This document shows, one piece after another, positions 1 to 7,510 of a DNA stretch of 11,618 bases. Origin of the DNA: JAAGZL01 sp964628835 (GTDB taxonomy: Bacteria > Pseudomonadota > Gammaproteobacteria > Chromatiales > Chromatiaceae). The stretch is from positions 1-11,618 of the forward strand of contig CAZVME010000089.1 of the NCBI GenBank assembly GCA_964628835.1. The letters are read 5' to 3'. The translations under genes and the position numbers were made by a program. Numbering within the stretch: position 1 is the first letter of the stretch; every line of letters begins with the position of its first letter. Below the pieces are notes generated by a model. The model saw nothing but the letters and a program-made list of their open reading frames with translations. It was not told the origin of the DNA and made no database searches.

Positions 1-1227
1 TTCTTTGCCCTGCCGCAGTCGCCGCAGCTGTTCAAGCAGTTGCTGATGATGTCCGGTATGGATCGCTACTACCAGGTGGTGCGCTGTTTCCGGGATGAGG
101 ATCTGCGCGCCGACCGTCAGCCGGAGTTCACTCAGGTGGATATAGAGGCATCCTTTATCAACGAGGATGACCTGATGACCTTGATGGAGGAGATGATCCG
201 TCAGGTGGTGGGTGAGGTGCTTGGTAAAGAGCTGCCCAACCCATTCCCGCGTATGAGCTACGCCGAAGCGGTGCACCGCTTCGGATCTGACCGCCCGGAT
301 CTGCGTTGCCCACTGGAACTGGTGGATGTGGGTGACCTGATGCAGGAGGTGGAGTTCAAGGTGTTCTCCGGTCCTGCCAAGGACCCGGATGGCCGGGTTG
401 CTGCCCTGCGCCTGCCCAACGGGTGTGAACTCAGTCGCAAGGACATTGATGGGTACACCAAGTATGTAGGTATCTACGGGGCCAAGGGGCTGGCCTATAT
501 CAAGGTAAATGATCTGGCTCAGGGACGTGATGGGTTGCAGTCACCAATTCTGAAATTTCTACCGGATGCGGCAGTGGAGCAGATCCTCGCTCGTACCGGG
601 GCCAAAGATGGGGATCTGATCTTCTTTGGCGCGGACAAGTCCAAGATCGTAAACGAGGCCCTGGGCGCCCTGCGCGTCAAGTTGGGTGAGGAGCGTGGGC
701 TAATGGAAGATGGCTGGCGTCCGCTGTGGGTAGTGGATTTCCCCATGTTCGAAAAAGACGGCAAGTCCGAGCGTTGGAACTCGCTGCACCACCCGTTCAC
801 AGCCTGCAAAGAGGAGCATCTGGAGCTGCTGGAGAGCAATCCTGGCGCCTGTGACTCCCGCGCCTACGACATGGTCCTAAATGGCACTGAGGTCGGTGGC
901 GGCTCTATCCGTATCCATCGGAAAGAGGTGCAGGAGAAGGTATTCAAGCTACTCGGAATCGGTGAGGAAGAGGCCCAGGAGAAGTTCGGGTTCCTGCTGG
1001 ACGCACTGCGTTTTGGTTGTCCTCCCCACGGTGGTATCGCCTTCGGTCTGGATCGCCTTATGATGCTGATGGCCGGTGCCAACTCTATCCGCGATGTCAT
1101 GGCCTTCCCCAAGACCCAGACTGCAGCCTGTCTTATGACCTCTGCACCGTCTGATGTGAGCCCAGAACAGCTGCGCGAACTCTCCATTCGGGTGCGTAAG
1201 CCGCAGGTGGAAGAGCAGGCTAGCTAA
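1..1227 (+). CDS. aspS: Aspartyl-tRNA synthetase, 3' part (5' end outside window)
   Basis: Class II aminoacyl-tRNA synthetase that charges tRNA-Asp with aspartate in the cytoplasm. The frame is open from base 1, so the gene starts upstream; about 408 codons are present against roughly 590 in the bacterial family, so the anticodon-binding N-terminus is missing. Visible parts are the catalytic-core segment ALPQSPQLFKQ (bases 7-39), motif 2 FRDEDLRADRQPEFTQ (about 88-135), the bacterial GAD insertion domain (about 460-830, including FFGADKSKIVNEAL) and motif 3 GIAFGLDRLMML near 1033-1068. The end, with TAA at 1225-1227, is intact. GC content and codon use are clearly higher than in everything downstream, marking it as core genome. 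An intrinsic terminator follows 25 bases after the stop. Whether it is the discriminating or non-discriminating (Asp/Asn) type cannot be told here. Confidence 0.97.
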   Translation, partial: FFALPQSPQLFKQLLMMSGMDRYYQVVRCFRDEDLRADRQPEFTQVDIEASFINEDDLMTLMEEMIRQVVGEVLGKELPNPFPRMSYAEAVHRFGSDRPDLRCPLELVDVGDLMQEVEFKVFSGPAKDPDGRVAALRLPNGCELSRKDIDGYTKYVGIYGAKGLAYIKVNDLAQGRDGLQSPILKFLPDAAVEQILARTGAKDGDLIFFGADKSKIVNEALGALRVKLGEERGLMEDGWRPLWVVDFPMFEKDGKSERWNSLHHPFTACKEEHLELLESNPGACDSRAYDMVLNGTEVGGGSIRIHRKEVQEKVFKLLGIGEEEAQEKFGFLLDALRFGCPPHGGIAFGLDRLMMLMAGANSIRDVMAFPKTQTAACLMTSAPSDVSPEQLRELSIRVRKPQVEEQAS

Positions 1228-1252
1228 ACAGCTTTATCATTGAAGTCTTTCA

Positions 1253-1282
1253 GGGTCTGGACCATTGGGCCAGACCCTTTTT
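1253..1282 (+). terminator. Rho-independent terminator of aspS
   Basis: A perfect 8-bp stem, GGGTCTGG (1253-1260) with CCAGACCC (1270-1277), closes a 9-nt loop and is followed directly by five Ts (1278-1282). It lies 25 bases after the aspS stop, so it should isolate aspS from the accessory genes downstream. Confidence 0.9.
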
Positions 1283-1488
1283 CATGCTTGGAGATTTAGC
1301 TAAAGCCGGTCTGAGGCATAGTCCGCCAGCCGTGAACGCTCTCCACGCAGCAGGGTGATGTGGCCGCTGTGTTCCCAGTTCTTGAATCGATTCACCGTGT
1401 AGGTGAGGCACGAATAGGCTCTACCATTCCGGCGTGCATTAGTATAATGGGACCAATTGTAGCCTTATGTTGTGGAATAGCGTCTATT

Positions 1489-1572
1489 ACCTGTGGGAGG
1501 CGCGTCTCGCGCCGATGGAATATGGCAGGTTCGTCACCAACTCTATCGCGGCGAGACGCCGCTCCCACAGGT
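1489..1572. repeat. Inverted REP pair (REPIN-like), GTGGGAG family
   Basis: Two REP palindromes face each other, bounded by the 11-nt inverted repeat ACCTGTGGGAG (1489-1499) and CTCCCACAGGT (1562-1572). Each contains a 6-bp stem around a 3-nt loop: GGCGCG-TCT-CGCGCC (1499-1513) on the left and GCGGCG-AGA-CGCCGC (1548-1562) on the right. Read in the same orientation, the arms share GTGGGAG, the TCT loop and the trailing GAT, while the stems differ by paired changes that keep them complementary. This is the architecture of REPINs, which are usually mobilised in trans by a RAYT (REP-associated tyrosine transposase). No RAYT gene is present in the window. Confidence 0.85.
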
Positions 1573-1703
1573 GAAAAGTGGTGTTTAAGGTGTTTTGGTT
1601 TCTTCCAGAAGCTGTCATCATACTACCTGTTTTACTGGTAGTATTTATTATCCATCACGCTAGTCAAAACTATGCAATTTAGTGCAAGGCTTTAGCATAT
1701 ATA

Positions 1704-1790
1704 TGGCATCGCGTAGCGATACATTGCAGTTCAACATAACGACTTTCAGTCGTTCGTGAAACAACCTATGGACTTTAGTCCATAGTCGTT
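1704..1790. repeat. Cluster of three compact hairpins (possible dispersed structured element)
   Basis: Three perfect short palindromes lie in a row: ATCGC-GTA-GCGAT (1708-1720), AACGACT-TTC-AGTCGTT (1738-1754), and an 8-bp stem CTATGGAC with GTCCATAG around TTTA (1766-1785). Their centres fall near 1714, 1746 and 1775, about 30 bases apart. The second and third share a GACTTT..AGTC core. No open frame or T tract explains them. They could be a miniature dispersed repeat, a structured RNA, or the leader of the lipoprotein transcript; the sequence alone does not decide. Confidence 0.5.
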
Positions 1791-1954
1791 GAGTAAAAAA
1801 GTTAGATTGGCAATTAGTGTAGATAAAGCTGTTGATACCGAACCGATTTTGATCTTATCGATATTATTGTTTGTTCCGGGGCTTTTTACTTTGCCTGCAA
1901 ACTGCTAGCTTTGAATAGGCCGTTTTATTTTTTCTCAAAAAGGTAATTGGTTAA

Positions 1955-3838
1955 ATGATTAAAAGCTGGACTTTCCACATCAGTTATTCGATGTCGGCCA
2001 TAATTATTGCAGTGTTGCTTGCGAGTTGTTCTCCTGCAGAAGAGCATGGCTCTAATTCCAATTCGCTCTACTTTCAGCACCATAAGGAGTTCCATACCAT
2101 AACTAAAGGATTGGGTAAAAATGGTAGAAGGGAACGCGATAAGCCAGGGGAAGCTGTAGGGGTCTTTGATGTTAACAGGGATGGGTTGGATGATATCGTT
2201 ATTCTTAATAGTACGCAGAGCTACTTCGTGTTGCTGAATTCAAAGACAGCGAATGGGCGTCACGAATTCAATATGACTTCTTACAGAGTGGCAGAGGTGA
2301 GAGATGACAAGTTGCGTGTGGCCAAGACTCTTGGTCTGCATGATTTTAACGACGACGGTTACCTCGACCTGCATTTGGGTACCATGGGCAAGGGAACAGA
2401 GCGGACCGCCTGGAGGCCGCGTAAGGCGGGGCTGAAGCGCTCAGGAGACTATTGCACACAAATCAATCAGGGTGATGGAACCTTTATCTACCAGGATCTT
2501 GGGGTAAACGGTGTTGGCAGCAAGCGTGCTATCGTCTTTGCCGATTTTGATGGTGATAGTCGGTTCGACGCCTATATTAATACCTCACCTTACTACGGGC
2601 CTTGGTACCAAGGTAGCCCGGCACCCGCACAGCTCTACTCAGGTATTGGCTCAGAGGGTAAGTTTGGGCCGGACATGCTTGACAAGATGCTCATCAACGC
2701 CCCCGAGGATTTCTGGAATGACAAGGAAGGTAATGGAAAGATCAACTTTAAGGGAGCAGTGGTCAGGGATTTTGACAATGATGGAAAACCAGACCTTATC
2801 AGCGGAGCAATAGCCGATATTCGCGGTGATCCGTTTGGCAACAAGGTGACTCCTGCTGATGGTCCAGCGTACCAGGGGGATTGGAATCGTGGGATTTTTG
2901 TGTTCAGAAACGTGTCTCAGTCAGGAAAAATCCAATTTGAGGATGTCAGCAATACCGCTATTGAGAACGCATATGGGCGAACTGACCAGATGCATGTTTC
3001 TACCATTTTTCCTGCGGACCTGAACAACGATAAACGCTTGGACTTGGTTGTTGTAGGGCCTCGTGAGGAGATGATGAAGGGTTCTATAGAGCACAAAACA
3101 GACATGATTCGTGTCTATCGTAACGACTCCAGCCCCGGAGAAATTAAATTTACTAATATTACACAGCAATCGGGACTGAATTTTTACAATGTATCAAAAC
3201 AAGATGGTTCTCACCCCCATCAGGCAGCGCCAGATAGTCGGCTCAGCTTTGACAGTATCCCATACAATGCAGTTGTCCTTGATATCGATAACGATGCCGA
3301 CAATGATATCGTGCTCCTAGAAGTTGGTTTGGGCAAAGTAACACCTTTAAAAGTGTCACAAGCACCAGGTTGGATTTTTATCAATGACGGTGAGGCAAAC
3401 TTTAGCTCAGTTGGAACAGAATTAACTGGGCTGAAAGCTGGCGCCAAACACTTGAGCCTGGGTGACTTCAACGAAGATGGGAAGCAGGACATCATAGCTA
3501 CCAAACCGGATCACCTAGCTTCTACGAAGGGAGAAAACCGCGTTTATTTCAATGCCAATAAAAATACTAACAGCTATATCAAAGTTGATGTTTCGGCAAA
3601 GATTAACAAATTGGGAATTGGCACAAAAGTCACTGTCTTCGAAAGTGGAACAGAACGTCTAATAGGGTATGACGAAGTTCGTACAGATTTTGGTTACCGT
3701 TCCAAGAAATCCACTACGCTTCATTTCGGACTAGGGACGGTAGAGAAAGTAGATGTGGTGCTTGATGGACGAGATGGACGATCCAGCGTTCATAGGAACC
3801 TGACTGTTAACACTAGGCACAACCTAAATTTCCCATAA
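1955..3838 (+). CDS. FG-GAP/VCBS-repeat lipoprotein with C-terminal ASPIC/UnbV domain (copy 1)
   Basis: A 627-residue predicted lipoprotein of the CRTAC1-like group. The N-terminus has a signal peptide with lipobox LLASC and acylated Cys25; Ser at +2 predicts outer-membrane sorting. Seven FG-GAP/VCBS-type loops of the D-x-D/N-x-D-G form, which bind Ca2+ in beta-propeller proteins, occur near residues 72, 130, 197, 272, 355, 443 and 504; the sixth (DIDNDADND) lacks the usual Gly. Residues about 540-627 match an ASPIC/UnbV domain (GIGTKVTVF, FGYRS, LHFGLG, VDVV). The fold is probably a propeller plus this C-terminal domain, facing the periplasm or cell surface; ligand and role are unknown. The start fits AAGG at 1940-1943, 11 nt upstream. 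A paralogue follows after 104 bases. The gene is clearly more AT-rich than aspS. Confidence 0.9.
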   Translation: MIKSWTFHISYSMSAIIIAVLLASCSPAEEHGSNSNSLYFQHHKEFHTITKGLGKNGRRERDKPGEAVGVFDVNRDGLDDIVILNSTQSYFVLLNSKTANGRHEFNMTSYRVAEVRDDKLRVAKTLGLHDFNDDGYLDLHLGTMGKGTERTAWRPRKAGLKRSGDYCTQINQGDGTFIYQDLGVNGVGSKRAIVFADFDGDSRFDAYINTSPYYGPWYQGSPAPAQLYSGIGSEGKFGPDMLDKMLINAPEDFWNDKEGNGKINFKGAVVRDFDNDGKPDLISGAIADIRGDPFGNKVTPADGPAYQGDWNRGIFVFRNVSQSGKIQFEDVSNTAIENAYGRTDQMHVSTIFPADLNNDKRLDLVVVGPREEMMKGSIEHKTDMIRVYRNDSSPGEIKFTNITQQSGLNFYNVSKQDGSHPHQAAPDSRLSFDSIPYNAVVLDIDNDADNDIVLLEVGLGKVTPLKVSQAPGWIFINDGEANFSSVGTELTGLKAGAKHLSLGDFNEDGKQDIIATKPDHLASTKGENRVYFNANKNTNSYIKVDVSAKINKLGIGTKVTVFESGTERLIGYDEVRTDFGYRSKKSTTLHFGLGTVEKVDVVLDGRDGRSSVHRNLTVNTRHNLNFP

Positions 3839-3942
3839 AACACAGGCTGCTGCATCATAGTGGATGTGATAAATAGACAAATAGGCAAAGTTATTTTTTG
3901 ACTAATCATATTATTATCTGACTTTCAACGGAGATTATATTA

Positions 3943-5817
3943 ATGATTAATAGCTGGTCTTTGCTTATTAACTTTATTGCGCTAGCAATTTTATCAATTG
4001 TGCTTGCGGGCTGTTCTCCTACTGAGGAGCAGGACTATTGGGACAAATCGCTCTATTTTCTACACTATAAGGAGTTCCATACTATATGGGAAAAGGGAGA
4101 AAAAACACACGATAAGCCAGGGGAGGCCATCGGTGTCTTTGATGTTAACAGGGATGGTCTGGATGATATTGTCATCCTTAATAGCACCCAGAGTTACTTT
4201 GTGTTGATGAATTCGAGGGCGGCCGATGGGCGTCACGACTTTAAAATGAGATCTTACAGAGTGGCTGACGTTAAAGATGGCAAGCACCGTTTGGCCAAAA
4301 CACTCGGTATGCATGATTTTAATGACGATGGTTATCTAGATCTACATTTGGGAACCATGGGCAAGGGCACAGAGCGGACTGCATGGAGGCCTAGCAAAGC
4401 AGGTCTAAGGCGCTCTGGAGACTACAGCACTCAAATCAACCAACGTGATGGAACCTTTGCCTACCAGGACTTGGGGGCAAATGGCGTAGGTAGTAAGCGC
4501 GCTATCGTTTTTGCTGATTTTGATGGCGATAGTCATTTTGATGCCTATATTAACACCTCGCCTTACTACGGGCCCTGGTATTTGGGGAGCCCCGCACCTG
4601 CACAGCTCTACCCGGGTATTGGTTCAGATGGTAGATTTGGGCCGGATATGCTTGACCAGATGCTCATCAACGCCCCTGAGGACTTCTGGCACGACAAGGA
4701 TGGCAACGGAACCATCAACTTCAAGGGGGCGGTGGCCAGGGATTTTGACAACGACGGCAAGCCTGATCTTGTTAGTGGGGCGATGTCAGATATCCGTGCT
4801 GCTCCTGATAACACAAAAACAACCCCCGCTGACGGCCCTGCTTACCAGGGGGACTGGTATCGTGGAATTTTTATTTTCAGAAACGTCTCTCAGCCTGGAC
4901 AAATACGCTTTGAGGATGTCAGTAATACCGCTATTGAGAACGCTTATGGACGAACTGACCAAATGCATGTCAAAACCATCTTTCCGGTGGATTTGAATTC
5001 TGATGGGCTTTTGGATCTGGTGGTCGGCGGGCCTCATGGTGGTATGTTTTCTGGATCAGTAGAGCATGCGACGGATACTCTTCGTGTATATAGAAATGAA
5101 TCCAGTCCCGGAAAAGTAAAGTTCGTCGACATAACAAAGGAATCAGGACTGGCTTTTATTAATGTGACAAATCACTCTGATGCCTATCCTCATCTTGTAG
5201 GGCAGAATGGTATACCACGGTTTAGCCATTTGTCAGCACCTACTAATCTCATAGCTATTGACCTGGATAACGATGCAGATAATGACATTGTAGTACTCAG
5301 ATATAATATGGGCGAAGAAAAAGATTCACATCTTCTCAGAGCGCATAGCTGGATTTTTCTAAATGACGGAATGGCTAGATTCACCCCCGTAGGCCCGGCT
5401 TTCACTGGAATGAAAGCTGGTGGCAAGCATATGACATTTGGCGATCTGAACGATGATGGTCGGATGGACATCATCGCAACAAAACCTGATCAATACGCAA
5501 TAATGGCTGGGGGGAATCATGTCTATCTCAATACCCACAATAACGATAACAATTATATAAAGATTGATATCACGGCAAAGAGCAACAAATTAGGTATCGG
5601 CACTAAAGTTACTGTCTTCGAAAGCGGAACAGAGCATCTAATAGGCTATGATGAAGTTCGTACAGATTTTGGCTACCGCTCCAATAAATCCACCACACTT
5701 CATTTTGGTCTAGGAACAAATAAGAAAGTGGATGTCTTGCTTGTTGGGCGAGATGGCAGGTCCAGCATCCACCGGAATCTAGCTGTCAACACAAAGCACA
5801 GCCTTAGTTTCCCATAA
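3943..5817 (+). CDS. FG-GAP/VCBS-repeat lipoprotein with C-terminal ASPIC/UnbV domain (copy 2)
   Basis: A 624-residue paralogue of the preceding gene with the same architecture: signal peptide with lipobox VLAGC (Cys24, Ser at +2), calcium-loop repeats near residues 67, 125, 192, 267, 350, 440 and 501, and an ASPIC/UnbV domain from about 537 to the end (GIGTKVTVF, FGYRSNKSTTLHFGLG). GGAG at 3930-3933, 9 nt before ATG, supports the start. Compared with copy 1, the first two thirds and the last 90 residues are closely similar, with many DNA differences silent. The stretch from about residue 360 to 500 is more divergent, including different loop sequences between repeats. This is an old tandem duplication with both copies intact. 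The two are probably cotranscribed; only a weak hairpin (5819-5835) lies after the stop. Specific function is unknown. Confidence 0.9.
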   Translation: MINSWSLLINFIALAILSIVLAGCSPTEEQDYWDKSLYFLHYKEFHTIWEKGEKTHDKPGEAIGVFDVNRDGLDDIVILNSTQSYFVLMNSRAADGRHDFKMRSYRVADVKDGKHRLAKTLGMHDFNDDGYLDLHLGTMGKGTERTAWRPSKAGLRRSGDYSTQINQRDGTFAYQDLGANGVGSKRAIVFADFDGDSHFDAYINTSPYYGPWYLGSPAPAQLYPGIGSDGRFGPDMLDQMLINAPEDFWHDKDGNGTINFKGAVARDFDNDGKPDLVSGAMSDIRAAPDNTKTTPADGPAYQGDWYRGIFIFRNVSQPGQIRFEDVSNTAIENAYGRTDQMHVKTIFPVDLNSDGLLDLVVGGPHGGMFSGSVEHATDTLRVYRNESSPGKVKFVDITKESGLAFINVTNHSDAYPHLVGQNGIPRFSHLSAPTNLIAIDLDNDADNDIVVLRYNMGEEKDSHLLRAHSWIFLNDGMARFTPVGPAFTGMKAGGKHMTFGDLNDDGRMDIIATKPDQYAIMAGGNHVYLNTHNNDNNYIKIDITAKSNKLGIGTKVTVFESGTEHLIGYDEVRTDFGYRSNKSTTLHFGLGTNKKVDVLLVGRDGRSSIHRNLAVNTKHSLSFP

Positions 5818-5902
5818 GACACTAGGTGTTAGTGTGGTATTGGAGAATTAAGTGTAATGGGAGCATGGGTTATGCTAAATTTTACTCTGGATGCTGTGCA
5901 TA

Positions 5903-7096
5903 TTAGATTGCAATGCCAAACTTGTTAGCAAGCTCTATCGTTTCATTGTCGAACGTATAATCCCCCAAATTTGTTTTCCAGGATTCAGCCAGTTGTGGAT
6001 CTACCTTGTCACGGCTAGTGATATTGGGGTCACCAATTCCAGTTATCAATCTCTCTCCTGAGTAGGGGTCCAGTATCGCATCATCAAATTTAACACCGAT
6101 AAATTCTGCTACCGCCCGCATTACCGAATCAGGGGAGCGAACAAGCTCCTCATACAGTACACTGGTATGTCTTTCGTTTGTAATATCAGACAGGAACTTT
6201 TTTGTGTTCTCGTTTTGAGTTCTCCACTCGCTCTCAGTTAATTTCAACCTTGAGAAACGATCTGTATACTCTTTTTCCAGATTGGGGTTCATGATGTGTC
6301 TCATTCTTTCCAATGACTCAATCACGGCCCCTGGGTGACGAATCAGGTGTATATATTTAGGGCTCTCGAACATTCGCTCTGCGTGTCTCAGTGCTGCTTT
6401 TGATCTTATCATGAAGGGTGTTTTTTCGACCAGAATTGGCTTGCTGCTTGAGGAGTGTATCAGTTCGTATATACGGTAAATTGGTAGATCTTTGCTGGTA
6501 AGCTTTGATAGTAAGGTAAATGCCTGTCCCTCCGTCATTTGCATTTGACTTGCAAGTGTCTGCATCAGGCCTGAAAGTTTCCAGGTGGTTCCGTCGTCTA
6601 CGATACAGCGTTCCCTTGATTTCAGGCTTTTATAGCCAAGCAAGTGGAGCTCAGGGGGGGCATTTAATTCAGGATGGCCAGCAAGCATTGTTCTGAACAA
6701 AGTACTGCCGGAACGTGGGCTACTAAGGATAAACGTTGTTGGTTGATCGATTTTTTTCCCAGGCGGCATAAGGGGTATTTTTCTATTTTGGCCCTCATTT
6801 TCATTTGCTGTTTCTAGCGGCTGGATGGCTTTGTTAGCAAGCTTGCGGCAAAAACCGCCCACAGTCTCCCTAACTGCAATTTCGTCAGGATATAAATCCC
6901 TGATATTTAGTGTTTCTTTAACAAAAGGATTGATATCCTCCCACAAGCAGAGACGGTTCTCCCACTTGACCTTCACAGACTCAAAAAGAGTCTTTTCATT
7001 AATCCGCTTACTTTCTTTAAGCTGTTTTTCGCACCAGGAAATCGTGATTTCCAATAGCTGATTAAGGGGTAACGGTCTCTCTAATTGATTGGACAT
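5903..7096 (-). CDS. PAPS-dependent sulfotransferase (Sulfotransf_3-like) with N-terminal extension
   Basis: A 397-residue protein predicted to move sulfate from PAPS to a hydroxyl or amino group. The 5'-phosphosulfate loop is FILSSPRSGSTLFR (residues 122-135), followed by the acceptor-side APPELHLLGY (146-155). Other family marks are LVEKTP (222-227), the 3'-phosphate site LIRHPGAVIESLERMR (251-266) and VLYEELV (313-319). The catalytic domain starts near residue 118; the first 115 or so residues form a helical, charged extension I cannot assign. No signal peptide or membrane segment is seen, so it should be cytosolic. The start at 7096 has only a poor ribosome site (AAGATAAG). An extended -10 promoter candidate lies 40-48 bases upstream. 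It is convergent with the lipoprotein pair and divergent from the ACP operon. The acceptor could be the glycan built by neighbouring genes, a lipid or a small metabolite; the sequence does not say. Confidence 0.88.
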   Translation of the reverse strand: MSNQLERPLPLNQLLEITISWCEKQLKESKRINEKTLFESVKVKWENRLCLWEDINPFVKETLNIRDLYPDEIAVRETVGGFCRKLANKAIQPLETANENEGQNRKIPLMPPGKKIDQPTTFILSSPRSGSTLFRTMLAGHPELNAPPELHLLGYKSLKSRERCIVDDGTTWKLSGLMQTLASQMQMTEGQAFTLLSKLTSKDLPIYRIYELIHSSSSKPILVEKTPFMIRSKAALRHAERMFESPKYIHLIRHPGAVIESLERMRHIMNPNLEKEYTDRFSRLKLTESEWRTQNENTKKFLSDITNERHTSVLYEELVRSPDSVMRAVAEFIGVKFDDAILDPYSGERLITGIGDPNITSRDKVDPQLAESWKTNLGDYTFDNETIELANKFGIAI

Positions 7097-7135
7097 TGAC
7101 TTATCTTGTTCGCTATATCAACATGTAGAGTTGTC

Positions 7136-7144
7136 ATTGTATCA
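7136..7144 (-). promoter_or_regulatory. Candidate extended -10 promoter for the sulfotransferase gene
   Basis: On the minus strand the sequence TGATACAAT matches an extended -10 element (TGn then TACAAT). It would start transcription near 7129, about 33 bases before the ATG at 7096. There is no good -35 hexamer 17 bases upstream, which extended -10 promoters tolerate. In the same 174-base divergent gap (7097-7270) I found no equally good promoter for the plus-strand ACP operon. Confidence 0.35.
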
Positions 7145-7270
7145 TGGGTCTTGATGAGCCTCGAAAACTATTTGGATTCTACAAGTTTCGTAAACACGCT
7201 TGCTGACAGGCGGATGCTATTCGCAATTTATGAAGTTTATTAACCACTAAAATGATGAGATAACCCCTAG

Positions 7271-7510
7271 ATGAATTCTGATACCTTTCTTAATAATATG
7301 CTGGAAGTTTTTGATGATGAGGTAGAAAGCCTTACTCTGGAGTGCGACTATAAGCAGTTAGACGCGTGGGATTCCCTGGCATCTGTTACCACCGTGGCCA
7401 TGATTTATGCGGAGTATGATATTCAGGTCTCGGGAAATGAACTGCTAGCGTGTAACAGCCTGGGTGAGCTCATGGGCGTTATCCAGGAAAAACAGGCTGC
7501 CGCATCCTGA
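7271..7510 (+). CDS. Acyl carrier protein (stand-alone, pathway-specific)
   Basis: A 79-residue acidic four-helix carrier protein of the usual ACP length. The phosphopantetheine attachment site is DSLA, with Ser35 in the segment LDAWDSLASVTTV at the start of helix II; the protein would be activated by a 4'-phosphopantetheinyl transferase encoded elsewhere. Its sequence is not that of housekeeping AcpP (no DSLDTVELV segment), so it is a dedicated carrier. It overlaps the KAS III gene by 1 nt (TGATG at 7508-7512), so the partner is almost certainly that enzyme together with the SDR and acyltransferase further on. Upstream there is no clear Shine-Dalgarno sequence, and no better in-frame start. 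It is the first gene of the operon and lies divergent from the sulfotransferase. Confidence 0.9.
   Translation: MNSDTFLNNMLEVFDDEVESLTLECDYKQLDAWDSLASVTTVAMIYAEYDIQVSGNELLACNSLGELMGVIQEKQAAAS

Larger units (their letters stand above)
1228..1954. other. 727-base gene-free stretch between aspS and the lipoprotein genes
   Basis: No convincing gene was found. The stretch holds the aspS terminator, an inverted REP pair (1489-1572), a weak 8-bp hairpin (1620-1627 with 1637-1644, TGTTTTACT loop, no strong T tract) and a cluster of three compact hairpins (1708-1785). A 93-codon plus-strand open frame at 1360-1641 runs through both REP palindromes and is rejected as coding. A 55-codon open frame on the minus strand (1300-1464) could be a gene remnant but matches nothing I recognise. 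Upstream of the first lipoprotein gene there is only a weak promoter-like pair, TTGATA (1832-1837) and TATCGA (1856-1861) at 18-nt spacing. The GC-rich to AT-rich transition occurs in this stretch. Confidence 0.6.

Noticed and set aside
1360..1641. 93-codon plus-strand open frame after aspS
   Set aside because: It reads straight through both REP palindromes, has no ribosome site and gives a low-complexity, Cys/Arg-rich translation; it is a chance frame.
1620..1644. Hairpin ATACTACC/GGTAGTAT as a terminator
   Set aside because: The stem is AT-rich, lacks a real T tract and follows no gene.
5819..5883. Possible bidirectional terminator between the lipoprotein and sulfotransferase genes
   Set aside because: Only short stems are present (ACACTA/TAGTGT at 5819-5835 and AGCAT/ATGCT at 5862-5876), the second followed by only AAATTTT; too weak to call.
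7248..7253. TAAAAT as a -10 element for the ACP operon
   Set aside because: No -35 match at 16-18 bases upstream; the hexamer is common in AT-rich DNA.
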